This document shows positions 37,556-50,663 of a stretch of DNA of 64,000 nucleotides, in pieces. The stretch comes from Corynebacterium jeddahense. GTDB lineage: Bacteria; Actinomycetota; Actinomycetes; Mycobacteriales; Mycobacteriaceae. The stretch covers positions 1,116,001 to 1,180,000 of the forward strand of contig NZ_CP063194.1 in assembly GCF_028609865.1 (NCBI RefSeq), in the 5' to 3' direction. A program made the translations under genes and the position numbers. The notes below the pieces were generated by a model. The model was not told where the DNA came from, made no database searches, and saw nothing but the letters and a program-made list of their open reading frames with translations. The number at the start of each line of letters is the position of its first letter. Within the stretch, counting starts at the first letter, position 1.

Positions 37556-39703
37556 TCACTTGGATCGGTTGAGCATACGGTCGGCGCTGCCCTGTGGGGT
37601 GAGGTCGAGACGGCGGAGCAACTGCGCATTGAGGGCGACGACGACGGTCGAGGCCGACATCAGGATTGCGCCGACGCTCATCGGCATCACGAACCCGATT
37701 GGGGCGAGGATACCGGCGGCCAGCGGCACGGACAGCAGGTTGTAGCCTGCCGCCCACCACAGGTTCTGCTTCATCTTCCGGTAGGTCGCACGGGAGAGCT
37801 CGATGACCGAAAGCACCAAACGCGGGTCGGAGCTTGCCAGGACGACGCCCGCCGAGCCGATGGCCACGTCTGTGCCGGCACCGATCGCGATGCCGACATT
37901 GGCCTGGGCCAGCGCGGGGGCGTCGTTGACGCCGTCGCCGACCATGGCGACCTTGTGGCCCTCGCCCTGCAGCTCCTTGACTTTTGCAGCTTTGTGCTCG
38001 GGACGCACGCCCGCGAAGACCCGGTCAATACCCAGATCGTGAGCGACGGAGTCGGCGACCGCTTGCGCATCGCCGGTAATCATGACGACCTGAACGCCAG
38101 AAGCGCGCAGAGCGTCGACGGCGTCGCGGGACTCGGGACGGATCTCGTCGGCAAGCCGCAAGGCTCCGATCACCTCGCCGTCGGCGAGCACGTGCAAGAT
38201 GATCGCATCTTCCTCGCGCCACTGGTCGGCGACCGGAAGCTCGTCTACGGAGTGCTGCTCAAGCAGGTAGGGGCCGCCGACTTCGACCGTTCTTGCCTCG
38301 ACCGTCGCTTTTACGCCCACGGCTGGCGACGAGGAGAAGTCGCTGGCACTCGGCACAGCCACGTCACGGGTCTCCGCCGCACCGGTGATGGCGCGAGCGA
38401 GTGGGTGCTCACTGTCCGCCTCGGCGGCCGCTGCCAGCGCGAGCACGTCTGCTTCCTCATATCCGCTGACGGGGTCGATCGCGGTGACGGTCGGTTCGCC
38501 TTTGGTGAGGGTGCCGGTCTTGTCGAACAACACGGCGTCGACGTTGCGCATGGATTCAAGCGCGAGCCGGTCCTTAATCAGCACCCCACCGCGGGCGGCG
38601 CGTTCCGTCGCGATTGAAACAACCAGCGGGATCGCGAGACCTAAGGCGTGGGGGCAGGCGATGACGAGCACGGTGATGGTACGCACGACCGCGTCGTTCG
38701 GTACCCCGACGATCGTCCAGATTACGGCAGTCAGAATGGCGGCGCCGAGGGTGAACCAGAACAACCACGCGGCAGCCTTGTCTGCGAGGCGCTGCGCCCG
38801 CGATGACGATTCTTGGGCATCGGTGACGAGCTTTTGAATGCCGGCCAACGCGGTGTCGCCACCCGTGGCTGTGACCTTGATGCGCAGGCCCGAGTCTGCC
38901 GCGATGGTGCCAGCGACTACGTGCTCGCCTTCACCGCGGCGCACCGTTTTCGACTCACCGGTGACCATCGACTCGTCCATGCTGGCGCTGCCTTCGACGA
39001 TTGTGCCGTCGGCAGGCACGGACGCGCCGGGCCGCACGATCACGACATCGCCGACCTCAAGATCCGCCGGGGTAACCTTCACAACCTCGTCGCCGTCGAC
39101 CTTCTCAGCCTCGTCGGGCAGGAGTGCCGCAAGCGAGTCCAGGGCGGAGGTGGTCTGGGCGAGTGAGCGCATCTCGATCCAGTGTCCCAGCAGCATGATG
39201 ACCACCAGCAGCGCCAGTTCCCACCAGAAATCCAGTTCGCGATCCAGTAAGTGCAGGCTCGCACCCCAAGACGAGATGAACGCAACAGTGATCGCTAGCG
39301 TGATGAGCAGCATCATGCCGGGGTTACGGGAGCGGATCTCGGATACAGCCCCAGTCAAAAACGGCCGGCCTCCCCACAAGTAGATCACCGTTCCCAAAAG
39401 CGGTGAGATCCACTGGGCCCATTCCGCGTCAGGCAGCTGGTAGCCGATGAGATGGGCGAAGGTTTCGTTAAATCCGACAACCGGGATCGCTAGAACCAGC
39501 ATGATCCAGAAGAGTCTGCGGAACTGGGCAACGTGACCACCGTGTCCTGCGTGCTCGTGACCACCGTGTCCTGCGTGCTCGTGACCACCGGGTCCTGCGT
39601 GCTCGTGACCACCGGGTCCTGCATGGGCCTCGTGAGCGTCGTGCCCGTGATGGCTGGTGTGTCCACCGGGTCCGGCGTCGGAGTGGGTGTGCCTGTCGTT
39701 CAT
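37556..39703 (-). CDS. copB: Copper-exporting P1B-type ATPase (CopB type)
   Basis: A 715-residue P-type ATPase. The membrane metal site is CPH (IACPHALGL), typical of P1B-3/CopB, not the CPC of CopA. TGES (MVTGES), the phosphorylated Asp in DKTGT, SEHPLA and GDGVND are all intact. The N-terminus (about 1-60) has no CxxC domain but a His/Gly-rich stretch with four near-identical HEHAGxGG units that could bind Cu or Ag. ATG 39703 begins this stretch. csoR follows. Confidence 0.93.
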   Translation of the reverse strand: MNDRHTHSDAGPGGHTSHHGHDAHEAHAGPGGHEHAGPGGHEHAGHGGHEHAGHGGHVAQFRRLFWIMLVLAIPVVGFNETFAHLIGYQLPDAEWAQWISPLLGTVIYLWGGRPFLTGAVSEIRSRNPGMMLLITLAITVAFISSWGASLHLLDRELDFWWELALLVVIMLLGHWIEMRSLAQTTSALDSLAALLPDEAEKVDGDEVVKVTPADLEVGDVVIVRPGASVPADGTIVEGSASMDESMVTGESKTVRRGEGEHVVAGTIAADSGLRIKVTATGGDTALAGIQKLVTDAQESSSRAQRLADKAAAWLFWFTLGAAILTAVIWTIVGVPNDAVVRTITVLVIACPHALGLAIPLVVSIATERAARGGVLIKDRLALESMRNVDAVLFDKTGTLTKGEPTVTAIDPVSGYEEADVLALAAAAEADSEHPLARAITGAAETRDVAVPSASDFSSSPAVGVKATVEARTVEVGGPYLLEQHSVDELPVADQWREEDAIILHVLADGEVIGALRLADEIRPESRDAVDALRASGVQVVMITGDAQAVADSVAHDLGIDRVFAGVRPEHKAAKVKELQGEGHKVAMVGDGVNDAPALAQANVGIAIGAGTDVAIGSAGVVLASSDPRLVLSVIELSRATYRKMKQNLWWAAGYNLLSVPLAAGILAPIGFVMPMSVGAILMSASTVVVALNAQLLRRLDLTPQGSADRMLNRSK
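39533..39628 (-). repeat. Four 24-bp direct repeats in the copB N-terminal region
   Basis: Units of 24 bp starting at 39533, 39557, 39581 and 39605 differ by only a few bases (the last diverges at its end). Each encodes eight residues of the His-rich metal-binding tail. The copy number may vary between strains by slippage or recombination. Confidence 0.85.
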
Positions 39704-39786
39704 GGTTCTGTTCTTTCGTTGCAGTTGATAGTTGTGATCGGTTCGGCCGTGACGGGGCCTAGCACGACGATCGTCTCCCACGTTAA

Positions 39787-39801
39787 TACCCCAGGGGGGT
39801 A
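39787..39801. promoter_or_regulatory. CsoR-like operator
   Basis: TACCCC-AGG-GGGGTA is a perfect 6-bp inverted repeat with a three-base centre, like known CsoR sites of the TACCCnnnnGGGTA type. It lies between copB and mnmA, near a possible copB -10 (TATTAA on the minus strand), so it should repress copB-csoR until copper is bound. Confidence 0.7.
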
Positions 39802-39861
39802 CAAGTCTAGGGTGTGCCCCATCCGTACGGCCCGACGTTTCGCCTTTCGCGCTCACGGGAC

Positions 39862-39867
39862 TACACT
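39862..39867 (+). promoter_or_regulatory. -10 box of mnmA, leaderless
   Basis: TACACT ends eight bases before the mnmA ATG at 39876; no ribosome binding site. Confidence 0.5.
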
Positions 39868-39875
39868 CCCGCGAC

Positions 39876-40955
39876 ATGCGAGTATTGGCGGCCATGAGCG
39901 GGGGAGTCGACTCCTCAGTCGCCGCTGCGCGCCTGGTTGAGGCGGGCCATGACGTCGTCGGCGTGCACCTGGCGCTGAGCAAAGACGCACAGCAGACGCG
40001 CGAGTCCGCCCGCGGGTGCTGCTCGCTCGAGGACTCCGCGGACGCCCGCCGCGTGTGCGACAAGCTCGGCATCCCGTTCTACGTGTGGGACTTCTCGGAC
40101 CGGTTCAAGGACGAGGTCATCGACAACTTCGTCTGGTCCTACGAGCACGGCGAGACACCGAACCCCTGCCTGCGCTGCAACGAGAAGATCAAGTTCGCGG
40201 CGCTGCTCGACCGCGCGGTCACGCTCGGCTTCGACGCCATCGCCACTGGGCATTACGCGATTATCGACGCCCAAGGCAACCTCCGCCGCTCCAAAGACCC
40301 GAAGAAGGACCAGTCCTACGTCCTCGGCGTGCTCACCCGCGACGAGCTGGACCGCTGCATCTTCCCAGTTGGCGACACGGAAAAGCCACAAATCCGCGAG
40401 GAGGCCGCGGCCCACGGCTTCGCCACCGCCTCGAAGCCGGACTCCTACGACATCTGCTTCATCCCGGACGGCAACACGCAGGCGTTTCTCGGCCGCTCGA
40501 TCGGCATGCGCCCGGGCATGATCAAGGACACCGAGGGCCGCGACCTCAAGGAGCACGACGGCGCGTTCCAGTACACGATCGGCCAGCGCAAGGGCCTGAA
40601 CATCCGCGTACCGGCCGCCGACGGCAAGCCGCGCTACGTCACCGACGTGGACACCGCCACCGGCACCGTCACCGTCGGCCCGCGCGAGGCGCTGCGCATC
40701 ACCGAGATCACCGCGGACCGGCTCAAGCGGCTCCACCCCGCGATGGAGGGGGCGCTCGAGGCGAATGTGCAGATTCGGGCGCACGGAGGCGTCGTCACGT
40801 GCGATGCCCTCATCGGCGAGGACGAGATGACCTTGAAGCTCCACGAGCCGCTCGAGGGTGTGGCGCGCGGGCAGGCCGCGGTGCTGTATCTGCCGGACCC
40901 GGACGGGCAGGGCGACATCGTGCTCGGCTCCGGGACGATCTGCGCGACGGCGTAG
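39876..40955 (+). CDS. mnmA: tRNA-specific 2-thiouridylase
   Basis: MnmA adds sulfur to U34 of Lys, Glu and Gln tRNAs, receiving persulfide sulfur from a cysteine desulfurase. The 359-residue protein has the PP-loop SGGVDSS (8-14), the first catalytic Cys in [11 protein letters not shown] and the second in [10 protein letters not shown]. The MetE-like gene starts 12 bases after its stop. Confidence 0.95.
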   Translation: MRVLAAMSGGVDSSVAAARLVEAGHDVVGVHLALSKDAQQTRESARGCCSLEDSADARRVCDKLGIPFYVWDFSDRFKDEVIDNFVWSYEHGETPNPCLRCNEKIKFAALLDRAVTLGFDAIATGHYAIIDAQGNLRRSKDPKKDQSYVLGVLTRDELDRCIFPVGDTEKPQIREEAAAHGFATASKPDSYDICFIPDGNTQAFLGRSIGMRPGMIKDTEGRDLKEHDGAFQYTIGQRKGLNIRVPAADGKPRYVTDVDTATGTVTVGPREALRITEITADRLKRLHPAMEGALEANVQIRAHGGVVTCDALIGEDEMTLKLHEPLEGVARGQAAVLYLPDPDGQGDIVLGSGTICATA

Positions 40956-40966
40956 CATCGGACGCC

Positions 40967-41811
40967 GTGAACCAGCTCCCACCCACCGCGTTCGGCCTCG
41001 GCCCGATGCCCGGCATGGACTTCGAGCAGGCCGCCGACGTCGTGCTCAGCGAAACCCCGCTGCCGCACGTCCCGCAGCTCCCAGAGCGCGGGCTGGGCTC
41101 GAATCTGATCGGGCGCACGGCGGCGCTGCTCGAGATCCCGGTCGCGCCCGGGCCCCGCGGGTGGCGCGTCGCACCGCGGAAGCGCGGGGACGCGGACCGG
41201 ATGGAGCGCGACCTCGACCGGCTCGAGGAGCTCTGGCACGGCAAGGTAGACCGGGTGAAGGCGCAGCTTGTCGGCCCATTCACGCTCGCCGCGGAGATCG
41301 AGATGCCGAACGGCCACCGCATGATCTCCGATCCGGGCGCGCTGCGTGACCTCACTGACGCGCTGCTCGAGGTGAGCGAGGGGCACCGGAGGGACGTCGC
41401 CAAGCGATTCGGCGGATGCGTGCTCCAGCTCGACGAGCCGCGCCTGCCCGAAGTCGTCGCCGGTACGCTCGCCGGCGCCACCGACTTTGAGACCATCCGC
41501 GCGATCCCGGAGCCCGAGGAGACGCTGGCGCGCTTCGGCGAGCACCTGCTCAACACGACCATCCTGTGCGACGTCCCTTGGCTCACCGTCGACCCGCGCA
41601 CCGCCGACAAGGACGCGCTCGCCCGGCTGCTCGACCGCGGCACGCGCATCGCCATCCCCACCATGGCACCGCGCGAGCTCTACCGAATCTTCGACGAGCT
41701 GCAGATCGACCCGGCGACGGCCACGATCGACGTCTACGCCGAGGGCGGGCGCACCCTGCTGGACACCGCGGCGGTCTACCGGGCCGCCCGCGAGATGGCC
41801 CAGGCGCTGGC

Positions 41812-41815
<4 letters not shown>
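40967..41815 (+). CDS. MetE-like (cobalamin-independent methionine synthase family) protein
   Basis: A 282-residue protein resembling the C-terminal half of MetE (FGLGPMPG start, KAQLVGPFTLA, QLDEPRLPEV). Full MetE is about 750 residues, and the zinc-binding His/Cys set is not obvious, so methionine synthesis is doubtful. The gene sits between mnmA and ligA in many actinobacteria, which points to a conserved but unknown role. The GTG start follows mnmA by 12 bases. Its TAG overlaps the convergent exonuclease stop in a CTAG. Confidence 0.78.
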
Positions 41816-44572
<2,757 letters not shown>

Positions 44573-44585
44573 CGCTGGTGGAGCG

Positions 44586-45251
44586 CTAGCGCAGCATCGC
44601 GCCGACGATGCAGCCGAGGTCGCCGATCTCCGTGACCTCCGAGGCGAGGAAGTCCGGCCCGCCGACGCGGCCCACCACGAGCACGAGGTCCGTGCCGTGC
44701 AGCGGGGTCATGGTCAGCGCCGTGCCAAGCTGGGACCACGACGCCGGCAGCCACGCGTCGAAGTCGGGCTGGAGGACGCGCGCGCCGTCGAGAGGCGGCA
44801 TCTGCGGCGTGGAGCCGTCGTCTTCCGGCGCGGCGGGGGAGGCGGCGACGCGCTCGAGGCCGCCCTCCCCGTTGCGCAGCACCACGGCCCACGAGGAGGT
44901 CACCGCGCCGGGCACGACGCGCACGAGCTCGTCGAGCGTCTTCGCCGTGTTGCGCGTCTGCGCGGCGATCTTCGCGAGCATCTGGATCTGCCCGCGCCGG
45001 TCGACGCGGCCGGTGAACGGGCGGATTGAGTCCACCTCCGCGCCGTCGACGGCGGCGACCGCGGTGATAAGGGTGTCCACCATGACCCCGGTGGGCAGCG
45101 AGACCACGATGTCGTCGGTAACGGTGCCGTCCGTGCCGGTCTCGACGATATCGACGGAGTTGATGTCGGCGTCCACCATGCCGAACGCCTCGGCCAGCTG
45201 TCCGAGGCTGCCAGGGACGTCCGGGAGCGATACGCGGATGAGGTAGGACAT
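44586..45251 (-). CDS. ACT-domain protein
   Basis: A 221-residue protein with an N-terminal ACT domain (YLIRVSLPDVPGSLGQLAEAFG), suggesting binding of an amino acid or similar small ligand. The remainder has no recognised motif. Homologues lie between ligA and gatC in mycobacteria and corynebacteria. TATAAA (45259-45264, minus) lies seven bases before the ATG, so the message may be leaderless. Function unknown. Confidence 0.82.
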   Translation of the reverse strand: MSYLIRVSLPDVPGSLGQLAEAFGMVDADINSVDIVETGTDGTVTDDIVVSLPTGVMVDTLITAVAAVDGAEVDSIRPFTGRVDRRGQIQMLAKIAAQTRNTAKTLDELVRVVPGAVTSSWAVVLRNGEGGLERVAASPAAPEDDGSTPQMPPLDGARVLQPDFDAWLPASWSQLGTALTMTPLHGTDLVLVVGRVGGPDFLASEVTEIGDLGCIVGAMLR

Positions 45252-45258
45252 GGCCTCA

Positions 45259-45264
45259 TTTATA
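45259..45264 (-). promoter_or_regulatory. -10 box of the ACT-domain gene
   Basis: TATAAA on the minus strand ends seven bases before the ATG at 45251; its last base departs from the TANNNT form. Confidence 0.4.
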
Positions 45265-45333
45265 GCAACCGGCGCACCTGGCGGCGGGCGTACGGTTGGT
45301 CATTGAAGGTCACGTTTCGACGGAAGGATTGCC

Positions 45334-46473
45334 ATGGAACACCACAACCTCATCGACGCGCCCCTCGCCGGATCCGAGCCGCGCGCCTACGGCGACGCCC
45401 TGCTCGAACGCGACGCGAAGCTCGCGCGCGACGGCGAAGAGATCGTCGTCACCGGCAACGCGCTCGCCCGCGACGTGGCGGAAGACCCGCAGCGCTTCTC
45501 CTCCGGCGTGTCGCGCTTCCTACAGCTGCCCAACGGCCTCGACGGCGAGGAGCACACGAAGGTGCGCTCGCTTATCGACGCCTACCTCGCCCCCGACCAG
45601 GTCGACCACCTCGAGCCGGAGTTCCGCCGCATCGCCCGCGAGCTCGCCGCCGACGCCGCCGCTCGCGGCACGGTCGACTCGGTCAACGACCTGGGCGCGC
45701 AGTACGCGGTGCGGGCGATGACGACCTGGCTCGGCTGGCCCGCCGAGCTCGACGACACGCTCGTGGCGTGGGTCGCGGACAACAACGCCGCCACCCGCTC
45801 CGGCGAGCTCGCGCGCACCGCCGAGGTCGCCGAGCGCTTCGACGCCATCATCCGCTCCGTCGTCGAGCCGCTGCAGGAGCACCCGGACGACTCGGTGACC
45901 TCGCGCCTCGTCCACGACGACAGCCTCGGGCGCCGCCTCGAGTTCGACGAGGTCGTCTCGGTGCTGCGCAACTGGACGGCGGGGGACTTGAGCTCGATGG
46001 CGTACTGCATCGGCGTCGTGCTCGACGCGCTCATCGAGCACCCGGAGCTGCAGGACCGCCTGCGCCAAGGCGTGTCGCGCCGGGAGTTCGGCGCGATCGC
46101 GGACGAGATCCTCCGCGCCGACTCGCCGTTCGTGAGCAACCGGCGCGTGACCACGTGCCCGGTCCAGCTCGACGGGGTCGACCTGCCGGAGGGCCAGCGG
46201 GTGCGCATCCACTGGACCGCGGCGAACCGCGACCCAGATGCGTTCGCCGACGCCGACGGCTTCGACCCGGACGCCAACGCGAGCGGCAACCTCGTCTGGG
46301 GCGCCGGGCCGCACGCCTGCCCGGGGCGGGCGCTGTCGATCGTCGAGCTGCAGGCGCTCACCGAGGAGCTCCTCGCCGTCGCCGAGCTCTCCCGCGCCGG
46401 GGAGGGCGAGCGCGAAACCCACCCGGTGGGCGGCTGGGCGTCCCTGCCGGTGCGCCTCACCGCTCGCGGGTGA
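45334..46473 (+). CDS. Cytochrome P450 with unusual signatures
   Basis: A 379-residue P450. The heme Cys329 lies in WGAGPHACPG, where Trp replaces the usual Phe; the ExxR of helix K is EILR (258-261); and the C-helix HTKVR is present. The I-helix oxygen-activation motif AGxxTT reads AGDLSS (216-221), so the conserved Thr is replaced by Ser. That may point to peroxide-driven or atypical chemistry. AAGGA precedes the ATG, and TACGGT near 45289 may be the -10. No redox partner is nearby. It breaks the usual ACT-gatC neighbourhood. Confidence 0.88.
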   Translation: MEHHNLIDAPLAGSEPRAYGDALLERDAKLARDGEEIVVTGNALARDVAEDPQRFSSGVSRFLQLPNGLDGEEHTKVRSLIDAYLAPDQVDHLEPEFRRIARELAADAAARGTVDSVNDLGAQYAVRAMTTWLGWPAELDDTLVAWVADNNAATRSGELARTAEVAERFDAIIRSVVEPLQEHPDDSVTSRLVHDDSLGRRLEFDEVVSVLRNWTAGDLSSMAYCIGVVLDALIEHPELQDRLRQGVSRREFGAIADEILRADSPFVSNRRVTTCPVQLDGVDLPEGQRVRIHWTAANRDPDAFADADGFDPDANASGNLVWGAGPHACPGRALSIVELQALTEELLAVAELSRAGEGERETHPVGGWASLPVRLTARG

Positions 46474-46540
46474 GGCGAGCGCCGTGCCGTAAGATGAACC
46501 GCGGTAAACGCAACCCACGCGACGTGGAAGGGAATGGACT

Positions 46541-46840
46541 GTGGCTGAGATTTCACGCGACGAGGTGTCGCGCATCGCACGCCTGGCGCGCATCGCGCTG
46601 AAGGACGAGGAGCTGGACGACATCGCCCAGCAGCTGGACACGATCGTCGATGCGGTGTCGAAGGTGCAGAGCGTGGACACCGAGGGTGTGACGCCGATGA
46701 GCCACCCGCACGCCATCGAGGCCGGCATGCGCGAGGACGTGGAGAAGAAGACGCTCACGCAGGCCGAGGCGCTCGACCAGGCGCCGGCGGTGGAGGACGA
46801 CCGTTTCGTGGTCCCGCAGATTCTCGGAGAGGGAGAGTAG
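46541..46840 (+). CDS. gatC: Asp/Glu-tRNA amidotransferase subunit C
   Basis: A 99-residue helper of the GatCAB amidotransferase, which converts Glu-tRNA(Gln) and Asp-tRNA(Asn). It starts with GTG after GGAAGGGA and has the typical ISRDEVSRIARLARIAL N-terminus. gatA follows after three bases; gatB is 4.5 kb further on. Confidence 0.95.
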   Translation: MAEISRDEVSRIARLARIALKDEELDDIAQQLDTIVDAVSKVQSVDTEGVTPMSHPHAIEAGMREDVEKKTLTQAEALDQAPAVEDDRFVVPQILGEGE

Positions 46841-46843
46841 AAG

Positions 46844-48325
46844 ATGACGCAGTACACGATGCCGGCCGAAGGTCTCGTCGCTAAGCCGGCGCACGAGCTC
46901 GCCCGAATGATCCAGTCCGGGGAGGTCACCTCGCGCGAGGTGACGCAGGCGTTCCTCGACCGCATCGCCGAGGTCGACGGCGAGCTCGGCGCGTTCCTCC
47001 ACGTCGGCGCCGACGAGGCGCTCGCGGCCGCGGACAAGGTCGACGAGCAGGTGAAAAGCGGCGCCGAGCCGGCCTCCGCGCTCGCGGGCGTGCCGCTCGC
47101 GCTCAAGGACCTGCTCGTGACCACCGACGCGCCGACGACCGCTGCGTCGAAGATGCTCGAGGGCTACATGAGCCCGTACGACGCGACCGTCGTGAAGCAC
47201 CTGCGCGACGCCGGCATCCCGATTCTGGGCAAGACGAACCTCGACGAGTTCGCGATGGGTTCCTCCACCGAGAACTCCGCGTACAAGCCGACGAAGAACC
47301 CGCACGACCTCGAGCGCGTGCCGGGCGGCTCCGGCGGCGGCACCGCGGCGGCGCTGGCGGCGGGCGAGGCCCCGCTGGGTATCGGCACCGACACCGGCGG
47401 CTCGATCCGCCAGCCGGCGTCGCTCACCGGCACCGTCGGCGTGAAGCCGACGTACGGCGGGGTGAGCCGCTACGGCGTCATCGCCTGCGCGTCCTCCCTC
47501 GACCAGGTCGGCCCGTGCGCGAACACGGTGCTCGACACGGCGCTGCTGCACGAGATCATCGCCGGTGCGGACGAGTTCGACGCCACGAGCGTCGAGCGCG
47601 AGGTGCCGAAGTGCGCCGACGCGGCCCGCGAGGGCGCGTCCGGCGACCTGAGCGGCGTGAAGATCGGCCGCGTGAAGCAGTTCCAGCGCCCCGGCACGCA
47701 AGATGGCGTCAACGAGGCGATCGAGAACGCCTACGCGCAGCTCGAACGCCAGGGCGCGGAGCTCGTCGAGGTGGACTGCCCCCACTTCGAGGACGCGATG
47801 GGCGCCTACTACCTCATCCAGACCTCCGAGGTGAGCTCGAACCTCGCCCGCTTCGACGGCATGCGCTACGGCCAGCGCGTCGGCGACGACGGCACGCACT
47901 CCGCCGAGGAGGTCATGGCCGCCACCCGCGGCGCGGGCTTCGGCGCGGAGGTGAAGCGCCGCATCATCCTGGGCACCTACGCCCTGTCTGTCGGCTACTA
48001 CGACGCGTACTACCTGCAGGCGCAGCGCGTGCGCGCGCTCATCGCGCAAGACTTCGCGCGTGCCTTCGAGGCCTGCGACGTCATCGCCGCCCCGGCCGTG
48101 CCCACCACGGCGTTCAAGCTCGGCGAGAAGGTGGACGACCCGCTGGCGATGTACAACTTCGACCTGTTCACCCTGCCGCTCAACCTCGCCGGCCTGCCCG
48201 GCATGTCGGTGCCGGCGGGGGAGGCCTCCGACACCGGGCTGCCGGTGGGCCTGCAGCTCATCGCCCCGGCGTTCGAGGACGCCCGCCTCTACCGCGTGGG
48301 TGCCGCGTTTGAAGCCGGCCGTTAA
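46844..48325 (+). CDS. gatA: Asp/Glu-tRNA amidotransferase subunit A
   Basis: The amidase subunit that releases ammonia from glutamine. The 493-residue protein has the Lys88-Ser163-Ser187 triad ([26 protein letters not shown]). GAGAGGGAG precedes the ATG. The MFS gene overlaps its 3' end. Confidence 0.96.
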   Translation: MTQYTMPAEGLVAKPAHELARMIQSGEVTSREVTQAFLDRIAEVDGELGAFLHVGADEALAAADKVDEQVKSGAEPASALAGVPLALKDLLVTTDAPTTAASKMLEGYMSPYDATVVKHLRDAGIPILGKTNLDEFAMGSSTENSAYKPTKNPHDLERVPGGSGGGTAAALAAGEAPLGIGTDTGGSIRQPASLTGTVGVKPTYGGVSRYGVIACASSLDQVGPCANTVLDTALLHEIIAGADEFDATSVEREVPKCADAAREGASGDLSGVKIGRVKQFQRPGTQDGVNEAIENAYAQLERQGAELVEVDCPHFEDAMGAYYLIQTSEVSSNLARFDGMRYGQRVGDDGTHSAEEVMAATRGAGFGAEVKRRIILGTYALSVGYYDAYYLQAQRVRALIAQDFARAFEACDVIAAPAVPTTAFKLGEKVDDPLAMYNFDLFTLPLNLAGLPGMSVPAGEASDTGLPVGLQLIAPAFEDARLYRVGAAFEAGR

Positions 48326-49610
48326 CCCCTGGAATACCCTGGCAGCGCTGGCTGCGGGGTATTTTCTTGTCCTGATCGACCAGGGCTTCATGCCCGTGAT
48401 CACCCCGCTGCTGCCGTACGACGTCGGCGGCGCGGTGTGGCTGACCACCGTCTACCTGCTGTGCACCGTCGCCCCGATGCCGGCGACGGGCCGTCTTGGC
48501 GACGCCTTCGGCCAGCGCCGCATCTTCCTCATCGGCCTGGCCATCTATGTCGCCGCGCTCGTGTTCGCGGGCGCATCGTGGTCGTTCCCGTCGCTCGTCG
48601 CCGCGCGCGGGTTGCAGGGCCTCGGCGCCGCGGTGTTCCTGCCGCAGGCGTTCGGGCTCATCCCGCGCGTCTTCGCCGCGGACACGCAGGGCCGCGCGTT
48701 CGCCGTGTGGGGCGTCATCGGCTCGGTGGCCTCGCTCATCGGCCCGGTCGCCGGGGGCGCGGTCGCCGAGACCGCCGGGTGGCGCGCTGCGTTTTTCGCG
48801 CAGGCCGGTCTCGGGGCGGTGGCGCTCGTGGCGGGCCTCGCTGCGCTGCCGCGGCTGCCGCGGGGCAGTTCGCGTATCGACGTCCTCCCGGTCCTCCTCT
48901 CCCTCGCCGGCCTCGGGCTCGCGGTCTACGGCATCCAGTTCGGCAGCTGGCTCCCGCTCGTGGCCGGCGCGGCGCTGCTCGCCGCCCTCGTTGCCACCGC
49001 GCGCAACGGCGGGGACCACGGCTTCCTCCCGCTCGAGCTCATGCGCCAGCGCACCTTCGCGCTCGGGGCGCTTGGCGTCGCGGCGATGGGCTTCACGGTC
49101 GCGTCCATGTTCATCCCGATGATGTACTGGCTGCAGGCCGTCGCTGGCGCGTCGCCGACGGCGTCCGGCGCGATCTCCGCCCCGATGTCCGTCTTCGCGC
49201 TCGTGCTCACCCCGGTCGCCGGCTACCTCACGGACCGGCGCGACCCGGGTCGGCTCTGCGCCGCCGGCTTCGCGGTGTGCGCGGCCGGGCTCGCGCTCGC
49301 CGTGGCACTCGTGCACGCGGGGGCGGGGGCGTGGTGGTTCACCGCGGTGACCTCGCTGCTCGGCATCGGCGGGGCGTTCGTCTGGGCGCCGAACGCGGCG
49401 GTGACCATGGGCGGCATCGCCGAGCGCGACACGGGCGCGGCGTCAGGCCTGTACAACACCGCGCGGCAGGTCGGCAGCGTGCTCGGCGTCGCGCTCGTCG
49501 GCAAGGTGCTTGCCTCCGGCGGCATCGAGGCGACGGCCGCCCCATCGCTCACCCTGCCGCTCGCCGCGATGGTCGTCGGCGCGGTGTCGTCGCTGTGGCT
49601 TGGGCGCTAG
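48309..49610 (+). CDS. MFS transporter (drug-efflux-like)
   Basis: About 433 residues with 12 or more hydrophobic helices. The MFS loop motif reads [13 protein letters not shown] and helix 5 has [19 protein letters not shown], as in drug:H+ antiporters of the DHA2 group. Substrate unknown. The start is uncertain: TTG 48309 (overlapping gatA by 17 bases) or GTG 48300. Its stop TAG forms the first three bases of the pfkA -10 box. Confidence 0.85.
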   Translation: MKPAVNPWNTLAALAAGYFLVLIDQGFMPVITPLLPYDVGGAVWLTTVYLLCTVAPMPATGRLGDAFGQRRIFLIGLAIYVAALVFAGASWSFPSLVAARGLQGLGAAVFLPQAFGLIPRVFAADTQGRAFAVWGVIGSVASLIGPVAGGAVAETAGWRAAFFAQAGLGAVALVAGLAALPRLPRGSSRIDVLPVLLSLAGLGLAVYGIQFGSWLPLVAGAALLAALVATARNGGDHGFLPLELMRQRTFALGALGVAAMGFTVASMFIPMMYWLQAVAGASPTASGAISAPMSVFALVLTPVAGYLTDRRDPGRLCAAGFAVCAAGLALAVALVHAGAGAWWFTAVTSLLGIGGAFVWAPNAAVTMGGIAERDTGAASGLYNTARQVGSVLGVALVGKVLASGGIEATAAPSLTLPLAAMVVGAVSSLWLGR

Positions 49611-49613
49611 TCT
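49608..49613 (+). promoter_or_regulatory. -10 box built on a stop codon
   Basis: TAGTCT begins with the TAG stop of the MFS gene and ends six bases before the pfkA ATG at 49620. Confidence 0.5.
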
Positions 49614-49619
49614 GGGAAC

Positions 49620-50651
49620 ATGCGACTTGCCACTTTGACCTCCGGCGGCGATTGCCCCGGCCTCAACGCCGTCATCCGCGGCATCGTCCGCACCGCCAAC
49701 AAGGAGTACGGCTCGACCGTCGTCGGCTACCGCGACGGCTGGGTGGGGCTCATGGAGGACCGCCGCGTCGACCTCTACGACGACGCGTACATGGACTCCC
49801 TCCTCCTGCGCGGCGGCACGGTTCTGGGCACCGGCAGGCTCCACCCGGACAAGTTCAAGGCCGGCATCGACACGATTAAGGCGAACCTCGACGACGCCGG
49901 GATCGACGCGCTTATCGCCATCGGCGGCGAGGGCACGCTCAAGGGCGCGAAGTGGCTCTCCGACAACGGCATTCCGGTCGTGGGCGTGCCCAAGACCATT
50001 GACAACGACGTCGCCGCCACGAACTACACGTTCGGCTTCGACACCGCGGTCTCCGTGGCTACCGACGCGATCGACCGCCTGCACACCACCGCCGAGTCCC
50101 ACAACCGCATCCTCATCGTCGAGGTGATGGGGCGCCACGTCGGCTGGATCGCGCTGCACGCGGGCATCGCCGGCGGCGCGCACTACACCGTCATCCCGGA
50201 GGAGCCGTTCGACATCGCCGACATCTGCAAGGCCATGGAGCGCCGCTTCCAGATGGGGGAGAAGTACGGCATCATCGTCGTCGCCGAGGGCGCCACGCCG
50301 AAGGAGGGCACGATGGACGCGGGCCTCGGCGACGTGGACGAGTTCGGCCACACCACCTTCAACGGGATGGGCCACATCATCGCCGACGAGGTGAAAAAGC
50401 GCCTCGGCTACGACGTGCGCACCACCGTCCTCGGCCACATCCAGCGCGGCGGCACCCCGACCGCCTACGACCGCGTGCTGGCCACCCGCTACGGCGTCCA
50501 CGCCGCCCGCGCCGCGCACGAGGGCAACTTCGACACATGCGTCGCGCTGCACGGCGAGGACATCGAGCTCGTCTCGCTCGAGGACGCCGTTGCGCACCTC
50601 AAGTCCGTGCCGGCGGGCCGCTACGCCACGGCGAAGACGATGTTCACCTAG
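49620..50651 (+). CDS. pfkA: 6-phosphofructokinase (ATP-dependent type predicted)
   Basis: A 343-residue group-III phosphofructokinase of glycolysis. [13 protein letters not shown] binds phosphate. The donor-determining motif GGEGT (102-106) has Gly where PPi-dependent enzymes have Asp, predicting ATP use, while PKTIDND (124-130) has the Lys common in PPi enzymes. This mixture is known in actinobacterial ATP-PFKs. The gene is probably leaderless. Confidence 0.94.
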   Translation: MRLATLTSGGDCPGLNAVIRGIVRTANKEYGSTVVGYRDGWVGLMEDRRVDLYDDAYMDSLLLRGGTVLGTGRLHPDKFKAGIDTIKANLDDAGIDALIAIGGEGTLKGAKWLSDNGIPVVGVPKTIDNDVAATNYTFGFDTAVSVATDAIDRLHTTAESHNRILIVEVMGRHVGWIALHAGIAGGAHYTVIPEEPFDIADICKAMERRFQMGEKYGIIVVAEGATPKEGTMDAGLGDVDEFGHTTFNGMGHIIADEVKKRLGYDVRTTVLGHIQRGGTPTAYDRVLATRYGVHAARAAHEGNFDTCVALHGEDIELVSLEDAVAHLKSVPAGRYATAKTMFT

Positions 50652-50663
50652 GGGTTCACCCAG

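Noticed and set aside
39533..39628. Regularly spaced 24-bp repeats resembling a CRISPR array
   Set aside because: There are no unique spacers, the repeats are contiguous and in frame, and they encode the His-rich tail of CopB; no cas genes are in the window.
39704..40072. Long N-terminal extension of CopB
   Set aside because: The frame stays open across the CsoR operator and into mnmA, but the ATG at 39703 begins the His-rich region and the extension has no known homology.
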